Of a stretch of 64,000 nt of DNA, positions 43,354 to 51,391 are shown piece after piece. A model generated the notes under the pieces. It had not been told where the DNA came from. It made no database searches and saw nothing but the letters and a program-made list of their open reading frames with translations. Within the stretch, counting starts at the first letter, position 1. Every line of letters begins with the position of its first letter. The DNA comes from Myxococcota bacterium (GTDB lineage: Bacteria > Myxococcota_A > UBA796 > JAJRTE01): NCBI GenBank assembly GCA_024278455.1, contig JAJRTE010000298.1, forward strand, positions 1 to 64,000, written 5' to 3'. The position numbers and the translations under genes are program-made.

Positions 43354-44448
43354 TCAGGGGCGAGCCGCGGTCAGGCGGGATGTCAGCCTTGCCATCGACC
43401 GCCGCCAGCCATGGTCCAGCCGGGGGGTCGCCCAGGCAACGGCCACCCCCAGCGCGAACCCGGCCACCACGTCAACGGTGTAATGATATCTCAGGTAGAT
43501 GGTGGCGAGGATGCAACTGGTGCCAAGCACACCGAAGATGCCCTGAAGCGGGCGGGCGTGGCGCCGAACCATCCAGAGCACGACCACGGTGTTGGCGGTG
43601 TGCAGGCTCGGAAAGCAGTCTCGAGGGACTCGAGCAAGCGTGTCCAGGGATTCCCGGACGAGGGAGAACCACCCGCCGGAAAGGGGCACCTGGTAGGTCA
43701 GGGTGTACATGGGGCCGACAGCGGGCACCAGGAGGTATCCCAGGTATCCGAGGTAGTTGCACAGGACGACGGCTTGGAGCAGGTGTCGCAGCGCATCCCG
43801 CTCCCGCCTCGCCACGAACCAGATGGCGAGAGCCAGGGGGAAGAACACGTAGAGGGAGTAGGTCGCACTGAACCACTCCGTCAGCCAGGGCCTCACGAAC
43901 GGCTCGAGCGCTTGCGTCAACGCCCCGCCGAACAGGATCCGGTCGGCCCGAATCAGCCACGCATCCCGGTCGACGGGATTGATGACATGCACCAGGTCGT
44001 GGAGCATGAGATAGGCGGCCTGGCTCACCAGGAACGGGGCGAAGTCCCTCAGCAGGTGGCTCGACGACGATGGCGACGGGGCCGATGACGCCGACGCCGG
44101 CATGGACCAGGCGCCGAGCACGAGCGGCAGCGACAGCACGACAAAGTTCTTGACATCGTCGAAAGCCGGGGAAGCCCGCGTTCCCAGGGAGAAGAGCGCG
44201 ATCCCCCCGACGAGACTGGCAAGCACGGCACGCTTGTGCCACACACCCGCGTTCGGCGTGCGCGCGAGCCATCTCGAGAAGAGGAACATGACAGCATAGT
44301 AGGCGACGAGCCCGAGGAAGCGGGCGAGAGCGACGTGCTCGAGGAACGGGAGATGGGTGGCGCCGAGCAGGATCAGGGCGAGGGAGAACAGGACGGCGAG
44401 AGCGTCGTCGAGCCGCAGAAACGCCGGCAATCGGCGCAGAGATGTCAC
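43354..44448 (-). CDS. PAP2/AUR1-like membrane phosphatase or phosphotransferase
   Basis: A 364-residue polytopic protein with about ten hydrophobic helices. The acid-phosphatase-like motifs are present: PRDCFPSLHTANTVV (His in the SLH motif) and YLRYHYTVDVVAG (Arg and His of the last motif). An earlier Lys/Arg motif is not obvious, as in inositol-phosphorylceramide synthase (AUR1)-type members, to which the sequence is closest by pattern. It probably transfers or removes a phospho-headgroup on membrane lipids. It starts 9 bp after the EF-G2 stop on the same strand. Confidence 0.8.
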   Translation of the reverse strand: MTSLRRLPAFLRLDDALAVLFSLALILLGATHLPFLEHVALARFLGLVAYYAVMFLFSRWLARTPNAGVWHKRAVLASLVGGIALFSLGTRASPAFDDVKNFVVLSLPLVLGAWSMPASASSAPSPSSSSHLLRDFAPFLVSQAAYLMLHDLVHVINPVDRDAWLIRADRILFGGALTQALEPFVRPWLTEWFSATYSLYVFFPLALAIWFVARRERDALRHLLQAVVLCNYLGYLGYLLVPAVGPMYTLTYQVPLSGGWFSLVRESLDTLARVPRDCFPSLHTANTVVVLWMVRRHARPLQGIFGVLGTSCILATIYLRYHYTVDVVAGFALGVAVAWATPRLDHGWRRSMARLTSRLTAARP

Positions 44449-44457
44449 GGGGTCATC

Positions 44458-46500
44458 CTATTCCTCTTCGCCCTGTGGCTTGTACGCCGCGGCGATCTGC
44501 TGCTGCACCTGCGGCGGCACCGGTTCGTAGTGGCTGAATTCCATCATGAAGCTTCCCTGCCCCCCCGTGACGCTCTTGAGCATCGACTGGTACTGGGTGA
44601 CTTCGGCCAGGGGCGCCTGCGCCTTGACCACGACCAGGCCCCCAGGCAGCATGTCTGTGCCCTGAACCCGGCCGCGCCGGCTCGACAGGTCCCCGGTGAT
44701 CGCTCCCATGGCGTCCTCCGGCACCACGACTTCCATGTTCACGATGGGCTCGAGCACCACGGGGCGGGCCTTGCTGATGGCATCCCGAAGAGCGTACTTG
44801 CCGGCCGTCTTGAAGGCCACTTCCTTGCTGTCCACCGGGTGGCTCTTTCCGTCGGTGATGGTCACCTTGATGTCCTGGATGGGGTAGCCGCCGACATAAC
44901 CGGTCTCGAGCATCTCCTTGACGCCCTTTTCCACCGCGGGCATGAACTGGCCAGGGATGGCCCCACCGAAAATGGCGTCAACGAATTCGTACCCCTGGCC
45001 GCGCTCGAGAGGTTCCACCTTCAAAAAGACTTCGCCGAACTGGCCGGCGCCCCCGGTCTGCTTCTTGTGCCGGTAGTGGCCATCCGCCGGGGCCTGGATC
45101 GTCTCCCGGTACGCGATCTTGGGCGGCCGGGTCTCCACCTCGAGCCCCCGGTTCTTCAACCGCTCCAGCATGAAGCGGAGGTGGAGTTCGCCCAGGCCGT
45201 TGATGACGAGTTCTCGAGTCTGCGGGTCATGGCCCACCTTGAACGTCGGGTCCTCCTCCTGCAGCCGGGCCAGCGTGCTGGAGATCTTGCCCTCGTCCCC
45301 TCGAGCCTTGGGTGCCACGGCCAGGCCGTACATGGGTGTGGGGAAGGGCAGAGGCTTGATGTGGAGTTCGTCGAAAGCGTGATCGTCGTGCAGGATGTCG
45401 CCGATATGCAGGTCTTCGACCTTCGCGACCGCGCCGATGTCGCCCGCGACGATGGCATCGGCCTCGGCGTGGTCCTTGCCCAGGAGATTGAACACCCGGT
45501 TCAGCTTGATACCCTTGCGGGCATCGCCGGCCAGCACGGTCATGTTGCCGGTCACGGTCCCCTGGTGGACCCTGAACACCGACAGCTTGCCCACGAACGG
45601 ATCAGTGGCCACCTTGAACACATGGGCAACAAGAGGCTTCGACGAGTCTGCCTCATACTCGAAGGGCTCCACGGCTTCTCCGTCGCCGAGCAGCAATTCC
45701 TGTCGCGGCCCCTCGAGAGGGCTCGGGAGGTGTCGTGTCACGATGTCGAGCAGTTCCTGGACACCGACCCCGGTCTTGGCGTCGGTGAAACAAACGGGGA
45801 CCAGGTGGCCCTCGTTCAGGGAACGAATCAGCGTGTCGTGCACCGCGGCTGGATCGAGTTCCTCGCCCTCGAGGTAGGTTTCCATCAACGCCTCGTCCAT
45901 TTCCACGATTTGCTCGATGACGTTGGCGTGGTAGTCCTCGACAGGCCCCAGGGCGGATTCTCCCTCCTGCGACGCCAGACAGTCCACCACGGCGCTCCCC
46001 CCCTCGGCCGGGAGATTGATGGGAAGGCACTGGCGTCCGAACGTCGCCTGGATTTGCTCCAGGACGGACTTGATGTCCACGTCCGGGGCGTTGATCTTGG
46101 TGACCACGATCATGCGGGCCAGGTGCCTGGAGGCGGCGAGGTCCATCATCCTGCGGGTGATCAGTTCGACGCCATTCTGGGCGCTCACCGTCGTGACGAT
46201 CGTTTCGCCGGCCGGCAAGCAGGAAATCGCCTGACCCAGAAGATCCGGGGAACCAGGGGTGTCCACGATGTTGACCTGGCGTCCTCCGTGGGAGAATCGG
46301 ACGACCGAGGAGAAGATCGAATGGCCGTGCTCCTTCTCTTCCTTCTCGAAATCACAGAAGCTGGTCCCATCGTTCACCGAGCCTTGGCGGGGTACGGCGC
46401 CGGAGGCGAACAACATCGCATCCGCCAGGGTCGTCTTCCCTGTCCCCATGTGGCCGGCCATGACGATATTGCGGATGTCCCCGGTGCTGTAGCTAGGCAT
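44458..46500 (-). CDS. Elongation factor G-like GTPase (EF-G2 type)
   Basis: A 680-residue translational GTPase with all five EF-G domains. P-loop GHMGTGKT lies at 16-23. G3 is DTPGS (80-84), where canonical factors have DTPGH, and G4 is TKIN (134-137) instead of NKMD. Both departures are of the kind seen in the EF-G2 group, whose members can lack normal translocation roles. ANGLGELHLRFMLERL-type domain III and the domain IV GQFGEV segment are present. The ATG at 46500 is chosen for its GGAG site 9 nt ahead; longer frames to 46614 look non-coding. The principal EF-G gene is expected elsewhere in the genome. Confidence 0.9.
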   Translation of the reverse strand: MPSYSTGDIRNIVMAGHMGTGKTTLADAMLFASGAVPRQGSVNDGTSFCDFEKEEKEHGHSIFSSVVRFSHGGRQVNIVDTPGSPDLLGQAISCLPAGETIVTTVSAQNGVELITRRMMDLAASRHLARMIVVTKINAPDVDIKSVLEQIQATFGRQCLPINLPAEGGSAVVDCLASQEGESALGPVEDYHANVIEQIVEMDEALMETYLEGEELDPAAVHDTLIRSLNEGHLVPVCFTDAKTGVGVQELLDIVTRHLPSPLEGPRQELLLGDGEAVEPFEYEADSSKPLVAHVFKVATDPFVGKLSVFRVHQGTVTGNMTVLAGDARKGIKLNRVFNLLGKDHAEADAIVAGDIGAVAKVEDLHIGDILHDDHAFDELHIKPLPFPTPMYGLAVAPKARGDEGKISSTLARLQEEDPTFKVGHDPQTRELVINGLGELHLRFMLERLKNRGLEVETRPPKIAYRETIQAPADGHYRHKKQTGGAGQFGEVFLKVEPLERGQGYEFVDAIFGGAIPGQFMPAVEKGVKEMLETGYVGGYPIQDIKVTITDGKSHPVDSKEVAFKTAGKYALRDAISKARPVVLEPIVNMEVVVPEDAMGAITGDLSSRRGRVQGTDMLPGGLVVVKAQAPLAEVTQYQSMLKSVTGGQGSFMMEFSHYEPVPPQVQQQIAAAYKPQGEEE

Positions 46501-46752
46501 AATCATCGCTCCTGACGCAAGTTTGGGTTGAGGTTCCAGGGTCACCGCCGCTGATTCGCATGCCGCGTTCGCGCAAGCCGCAGCACGGCGCAGACCCGAG
46601 CCCGGTCCCGGCACGCCTTCGTGCCGTCCCGGCGCAACACGCTCGCCTGTTCACGAAAATCCCTATATGGCACAATTTCGCTGCGGAATAAACGAAATTT
46701 CGAACCTCGACGCGCCAAAGGCGCCGAATCCCTTTTCCAGAGGAGGCCGATC
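46501..46752. promoter_or_regulatory. Divergent promoter region between EF-G2 and yjbQ
   Basis: About 250 bp. It holds an AT-rich stretch (46655-46700) with TATATG-like sequence and a perfect 10-bp palindrome CGAAATTTCG (46693-46702). A second half-site AATTTCG lies 12 bp upstream. The exact promoters are not certain. Confidence 0.35.
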
Positions 46753-47145
46753 ATGCACATCCTGCGGGTCAAAACGACGACACGCGAACAACTCGTGGAC
46801 ATTACCCGCGAGGTCGAGACACGGCTGGCGCGGTCGGGCAAGAGCGAAGGGATCTGCACCCTGTTCGTGCAGCATACCACGGCCGGGCTGACGATCAACG
46901 AAAACGCTGACCCGGACGTATCCCGCGACATCCTGGCGGCACTCCGCACGCTGGTGCCCAACAACGGCATGGGGTTCCGCCACGGGGAGGGCAACTCGGA
47001 CGCCCACGTCAAGTCCTCCCTGGTCGGTCCGTCGCTGGCCATTCCCTTTTCCAACGGCCGGCTCGCCCTGGGCACCTGGCAGGGGATCTACCTCTGCGAG
47101 TTCGACGGGCCACGCGATCGCAAGGTCGTCCTCAGCATCGGCTAG
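46753..47145 (+). CDS. yjbQ: YjbQ family (UPF0047) protein
   Basis: A 130-residue protein of normal family length with AGGAGG 6 nt before the ATG. The family signature HTTAGLTINENADPDVSRDI is intact, as are HVKSSLVGPS and the closing LGTWQGIYLCEFDGPRDRKV. The fold is a small beta-barrel forming a trimer. Some members complement thiamin phosphate synthase mutants, but the physiological role is unsettled. It is a single gene with its own upstream region. Confidence 0.95.
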   Translation: MHILRVKTTTREQLVDITREVETRLARSGKSEGICTLFVQHTTAGLTINENADPDVSRDILAALRTLVPNNGMGFRHGEGNSDAHVKSSLVGPSLAIPFSNGRLALGTWQGIYLCEFDGPRDRKVVLSIG

Positions 47146-47294
47146 CCCGGCCGCCCAGGATCGCTTGCTGCGAGGACCGTCAGGCGATATCGTACTTTGG
47201 CGAAGCCTGCTTCGTGAACACGTTCGGGCTGGCACCCGCGGGGTGCGCGCTTCTCCGACCCGGACGCGAGGCGATACGACAGAGGGGTGAGGGC

Positions 47295-48320
47295 ATGAAC
47301 GAGATGCGAGCGTTGCTGGAGCCGGGGACACTGTGGTCTCGAGTGCGTACCGCCACGGCACGGGCCATGGAACGGGGCGCACTGGTCTCCATTCCCACCC
47401 GCGCCACGACCATCGCGGACCGGGGGGTGAACTTCCATGTTCGCGTCGTGGCCAACCTCGAGCGCAAGGCCGCGGCGACGCAGCAGCGGGACATATTCCA
47501 GAGTCCGACTGCGGGAGACCCCTTTCTTCCCTACGACCAGGACATGTTCGTGGCGGACTTGAACGAAAGCCACGTGTGCCTCCTCAACAAGTTCAATGTC
47601 GTGGACTATCATGTCCTGATGGTGACTCGAGCATTCGAGCACCAGTTGGCGCCGCTGACCCGTGCGGATTTCCGCGCCGTGTGCCTGTGTCTCGCCGAAT
47701 ACCCGGGGCTCGTGTTCTACAACGCGGGCGAGACGGCAGGGGCGAGCCAGCCGCACAAGCACCTGCAGATGGTGCCGGAAGGAACCATCAGCCCGGGGGG
47801 GGGCGGTGCTTCGGCCGGGCAGGACGGCAAACCGGCGAAGCACACCGGCGCCATGACGATTCCGATCTCACCGTTGCTGGACGCGGTGCCGGTCCAGGAT
47901 GCGCCGGCCACGATTCCGGTGCTGCCTTTCGAACACCGCGTCGTGCGCTTTGCTCGCCCGGTAGGCCGCCGCCTCGAGGCCGACCGCGACCGGCTTCATC
48001 GGTTCTACCTGGAGATGGCCGCGGCCATGGCGTTGGACCGGTTCGCTCCTTCCCAGGCGATCGGGGAGGGCCCTCGTTTCCTCGAGAACCTGCCGGCTTC
48101 CGCCACGCTACCCTACAACCTGCTGTGCACTCGAGACTGGATGATGATGGTCCCACGCACTCGAGAGTGTTTCACGTCCATTTCGATCAACGCCCTCGGG
48201 TTCTGTGGCGCGCTCCTGGTGCGCAACGAAAGGGAACTCGAGCGCCTGGAGGCAGCCGGGCCGATGTGTGCCCTCGAGCAGACGGGAAAGCAGAGGCTGT
48301 CTTGGGGTGCGCGGGAGTGA
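47295..48320 (+). CDS. Ap4A phosphorylase / ATP adenylyltransferase family (HIT superfamily)
   Basis: A 341-residue protein. An N-terminal domain (RALLEPGTLWSRVRTATARAME..FHVRVVANLERK) and PFLPYDQDMFVADLNESHVCLLNKFNVVDYHVLMVTRAFE match eukaryote-type Ap4A phosphorylases. The catalytic His motif is QPHKHLQM. The enzyme splits diadenosine tetraphosphate with phosphate, giving ATP and ADP. A Gly-rich loop (SPGGGGASAGQ, with eight G in the DNA near 47800) is inserted before the second half. The gene is very dense in CTCGAG sites: nine in 1.1 kb, several as rare-codon pairs ACT CGA. Confidence 0.88.
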   Translation: MNEMRALLEPGTLWSRVRTATARAMERGALVSIPTRATTIADRGVNFHVRVVANLERKAAATQQRDIFQSPTAGDPFLPYDQDMFVADLNESHVCLLNKFNVVDYHVLMVTRAFEHQLAPLTRADFRAVCLCLAEYPGLVFYNAGETAGASQPHKHLQMVPEGTISPGGGGASAGQDGKPAKHTGAMTIPISPLLDAVPVQDAPATIPVLPFEHRVVRFARPVGRRLEADRDRLHRFYLEMAAAMALDRFAPSQAIGEGPRFLENLPASATLPYNLLCTRDWMMMVPRTRECFTSISINALGFCGALLVRNERELERLEAAGPMCALEQTGKQRLSWGARE

Positions 48321-48526
48321 CGCTAACGTTCCTTCGCGCCCCTGACCAACGGCGTCGTGGGGACTCCCTTTCTCGAGACCATGGCCAGGTGGTGGATTTG
48401 TGGCTGGCCTTCTCCCTGGATGCAGGGGGCGGACCATGCTAGAGTAGGAGGCTGAGTCCCCTGTTCGACCCCGGTACGCCGAGCCTGGCCCCGCGGGTGG
48501 TTGCAACCAGAAAACAGGAGCGCGTT

Positions 48527-50062
48527 GTGGGGCGGCAGAAGCAGATGACTCCTGACGAAGTGAAGGAAGCGCTGGAGCGTTTTCTTCAGCGCAACGGATC
48601 GGAACCGGTTTCCCCGGAAGCGCTCCAGGCCGCGCTCATGTCGGACAGGTTCTCCCGGGAAGGAGGTACCGGGTCGAAGGACGCTGCTCCGGAAGGGGAA
48701 ATCACCCAGGTCGGACCGGCCGACGAGGAGGAGATCGATCTCGAGGCCGTCGTGTCGGATGCGCTCGGCTCTTCGGTCATCGACTCTCTTCAACTCGACG
48801 AGGAGAACGGGGGAGGGGGCGAGCGAAGCGCGGGCAGCGGTTCGGGGGCGTCTGGGGGACCGTCGTCGGGGACACCGTCTGGGGGCGTACAGTCGTCGAG
48901 CGGGATTGGAGGCGGCACCGAGCCCGGCCCAGCGCTGGACCCGGAACTGGCTCCTCCTGACGACGTGGTTCCCACCCGCTGGGGTCGCTACCGCGTGCTG
49001 GGCGAACTGAACCGGGGCGGACAGGGCCGCATACTCCACGCGGTGGATGACGTTATCGGGCGCCCCCTTGCGCTCAAGGTGCTTCTTCGGAAGGGATTGA
49101 GCGACGCCCGCCAGGTGAGAAAATTCTACGACGAAGCGCAGATCACCGGACAGCTCGAGCACCCCATCATCATCCCGGTCCATGAACTCGGCAGACTGGA
49201 CAACGGGCTGCCCTACTACACGATGAAGAAGATCGAGGGCCGGACCCTCAAGAATGTCATCGTGGGTCTGCGCAAGAAGAACCCGCTGCTCCAGATGCAG
49301 TATGGCCCGGTTCGCCTGATTTCCATCCTGCTGCAGGTGTGTCAGGCCGTTTCCTATGCCCACGATCGCGGCGTCATCCACCGGGACCTCAAGCCATCGA
49401 ACATCATGCTCGGGAGCTACGGCGAAGTCACCGTTCTGGACTGGGGTGTGGCCAAGCTCCACCCGGACGCGAGGCGTGTTGCTCGAGAGAAGGGCGTAAG
49501 CGCGGTCAAGCTCGTTCGCCACGGTTCCCCGGAGGACACGCTTGCCGGAGCCATCGAGGGCACGCCGGCCTACATGGCGCCAGAGCAGGCTCGAGGACGC
49601 AACAGTGAGATTGACGAAAGGACCGATGTTTATGCACTCGGGGCGATTCTCTATGAGATCCTGACCTACCGGCCGCCGTTTCGTGGTGAGGTCAACGACG
49701 TGCTCCGGCGCGTGCCCATCGAGATGCCGGTTCGTCCCTCCATCCTGGCACCGCACAACCAGATCCCGGATGAACTCGAGCAGCTTTGCCTGAAGTGCCT
49801 TGCCAAGAACCCGGCGGAGCGTTTCCAGACCGTCAAGGCGTTGCAGCAGGAACTCGAGGCCTTCCTCGAGGGCACGAAGCGGCGAGAGGAGGCGGCGAAG
49901 AAGATCGCCGAGGCCCAGAAGCTCGTGGATCAGCACCAGCAGCTCCAGAACGACCTGTTGATGGCCAAGAATGTGGCGAAGCGTGCGGGTCAGGGCATAC
50001 AGGGATGGGAGCCCATCGAACGCAAGCGCGGTGTCTGGGCGACCTGGGACCGTGTGGCGTAG
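48527..50062 (+). CDS. Serine/threonine protein kinase (N-terminal part of a kinase-FGE gene cut by an amber codon)
   Basis: 511 residues from a GTG (AGGAG ahead) to a TAG at 50060. A disordered acidic/Gly linker (about 20-140) precedes a Hanks-type kinase domain (about 150-460). It has a Gly loop LNRGGQGR, ALKVLL with the Lys, HRDLKPSNIML, DWGVAKL (DWG for DFG, common in this bacterial group) and GTPAYMAPEQARG. The C-terminus is a coiled-coil helix. The reading frame continues past the stop in the same frame (IEARILTTFGEAVARFSQALAHDPDN) straight into the FGE-domain protein. Related deltaproteobacterial proteins are single polypeptides, so the TAG most likely replaces a sense codon. Confidence 0.88.
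   Translation: MGRQKQMTPDEVKEALERFLQRNGSEPVSPEALQAALMSDRFSREGGTGSKDAAPEGEITQVGPADEEEIDLEAVVSDALGSSVIDSLQLDEENGGGGERSAGSGSGASGGPSSGTPSGGVQSSSGIGGGTEPGPALDPELAPPDDVVPTRWGRYRVLGELNRGGQGRILHAVDDVIGRPLALKVLLRKGLSDARQVRKFYDEAQITGQLEHPIIIPVHELGRLDNGLPYYTMKKIEGRTLKNVIVGLRKKNPLLQMQYGPVRLISILLQVCQAVSYAHDRGVIHRDLKPSNIMLGSYGEVTVLDWGVAKLHPDARRVAREKGVSAVKLVRHGSPEDTLAGAIEGTPAYMAPEQARGRNSEIDERTDVYALGAILYEILTYRPPFRGEVNDVLRRVPIEMPVRPSILAPHNQIPDELEQLCLKCLAKNPAERFQTVKALQQELEAFLEGTKRREEAAKKIAEAQKLVDQHQQLQNDLLMAKNVAKRAGQGIQGWEPIERKRGVWATWDRVA
50060..50062 (+). other. In-frame amber codon between kinase and FGE halves
   Basis: GTG GCG TAG ATC GAG GCC lies in the frame shared by both open frames, with no frameshift. 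GAG, AAG or CAG to TAG would each be one substitution away. A TTG 16 bp later with GAGG ahead could re-initiate. Confidence 0.8.
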
Positions 50063-50077
50063 ATCGAGGCCAGGATA

Positions 50078-51295
50078 TTGACGACGTTCGGGGAAGCCGT
50101 CGCCCGTTTCAGCCAGGCCCTTGCCCACGACCCGGACAACCGTGAGGCCAGGGAAGGACTGGCGGACCTTTTCGTCAGCCAGTACCGGAAGGCTGTCCGC
50201 GAGGGGGACGAATCGGAAGCGATCTACTGCGAATCGATGGTCAGGCAGTACACCGTCAAGCGCTACACGGCCTTTCTGAAGGGAGAAGGCACCCTGTCGG
50301 TCTCGTCGACACCTCAAGGGGCCGAGGTGTGGTTCTACCGGTACGAGGAGCGGGACCGGGTATTGCGTCCCGTGGACGCCCGCATGCTGGGCTACACACC
50401 GGTGGAGGAGGTCGCACTGCCACAGGGGAGCTACCTGATCGTGCTGCGCGCGGGAGGGTACCGCGACGTCTACTATCCCGTCCGGCTCGAGCGACAGGCG
50501 ACGCACCGTGCGACCATCAAGCTGTATCCGCACGCCGAGATTGGGGACGGGTTCGTCTACGTACCGGAGAGCGAGGTGTTCATCGGCGGGGACCGGGAGG
50601 CCATCGATGGGTTTCCCAAGGAGAAGAAGCTGGTTCGCAGCTTTGCGATCCAGGAGTTTCCGGTCACGTTCCGCCGGTACATCGAGTTCCTGAACGCCTG
50701 GCTTGCGGCGGATCCCGAAGAAGCCGAACGTCTGATACCCCGGCTCGACGAAGGCATCCCCCTGGTCGTGCTGGGTTCGAAGGGGTATGAACCGATCCCC
50801 GACCTCATCGGCCCGGAAGCCAGGACGCTGGGGCGTCCGGGCATGGAATACGACGTCCCGGTCTTCGGCGTCGATTTCGAATCCGCGGAGGCCTACTGCG
50901 CCTGGCGGGCCGAAGCCACCGGCATGGAGTTCCGCCTGCCTTCCGAAGAGGAGTGGGAGAAGGCGGGCCGCGGCACGGACGGGAGGGTCTTCCCATGGGG
51001 AAACCAGTTCGACCCCACCTTCTGCAAGTCTCGCTTGTCACGACCATGGGCACCGGAGCCAGAGCCCATCAAGAGTTTTCCCGAGGACATCTCTCCCTAC
51101 GGCGTGAGGGACATGGCAGGAGGTGTTCGGGAGTGGTGCGACGACTGGTACAACGAAGCCCAGGGACTCCGGGTCCTGCGGGGCGGCGCATGGGTGGACA
51201 CGGAGCGGTACATGCGCTGCGCCAGCCGGTCGTTCCTCGACCCGGTACTGTCCAAGGGCCTGGCAGGATTCCGGTGCGCGCGGTCCCTGCGATGA
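50078..51295 (+). CDS. PEGA and formylglycine-generating-enzyme (SUMF1) domain protein, C-terminal half of the kinase-FGE gene
   Basis: 405 residues from a possible TTG restart. A short tetratricopeptide-like helix (EAVARFSQALAHDPDNREAREGLADLF) and a PEGA beta domain (about 70-150, GTLSVSSTPQGAEVWFY) precede a FGE-sulfatase domain (about 165-405; FRLPSEEEWEKAGRGTDGRVFPWGN, ISPYGVRDMAGGVREWCDDWY, LRGGAWVDTERYMRCASR, GFRCAR). In related kinases this module is a ligand-binding or C-type-lectin-like part and is often not an active sulfatase-modifying enzyme. Frame continuity with the kinase is exact. Confidence 0.85.
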   Translation: MTTFGEAVARFSQALAHDPDNREAREGLADLFVSQYRKAVREGDESEAIYCESMVRQYTVKRYTAFLKGEGTLSVSSTPQGAEVWFYRYEERDRVLRPVDARMLGYTPVEEVALPQGSYLIVLRAGGYRDVYYPVRLERQATHRATIKLYPHAEIGDGFVYVPESEVFIGGDREAIDGFPKEKKLVRSFAIQEFPVTFRRYIEFLNAWLAADPEEAERLIPRLDEGIPLVVLGSKGYEPIPDLIGPEARTLGRPGMEYDVPVFGVDFESAEAYCAWRAEATGMEFRLPSEEEWEKAGRGTDGRVFPWGNQFDPTFCKSRLSRPWAPEPEPIKSFPEDISPYGVRDMAGGVREWCDDWYNEAQGLRVLRGGAWVDTERYMRCASRSFLDPVLSKGLAGFRCARSLR

Positions 51296-51391
51296 CACGT
51301 CTCGATCCCGGACCCGGCGCTGGTCTTGGCACGCGCCACCGACCCACGGCGACACCGGGGATTCCCGTGCCCATCGACGAGGAGCATAGGC

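Noticed and set aside
46664-46680. Sigma-54-like TGGCACAATTTCGC ahead of yjbQ
   Set aside because: The GG to GC distance is 9 bp, not 10, and the -12 element lacks TTGC.
48323-50533. 736-residue minus-strand open frame opposite the kinase
   Set aside because: Complementary frame of the kinase and FGE genes; composition is that of a shadow and no family motif is visible.
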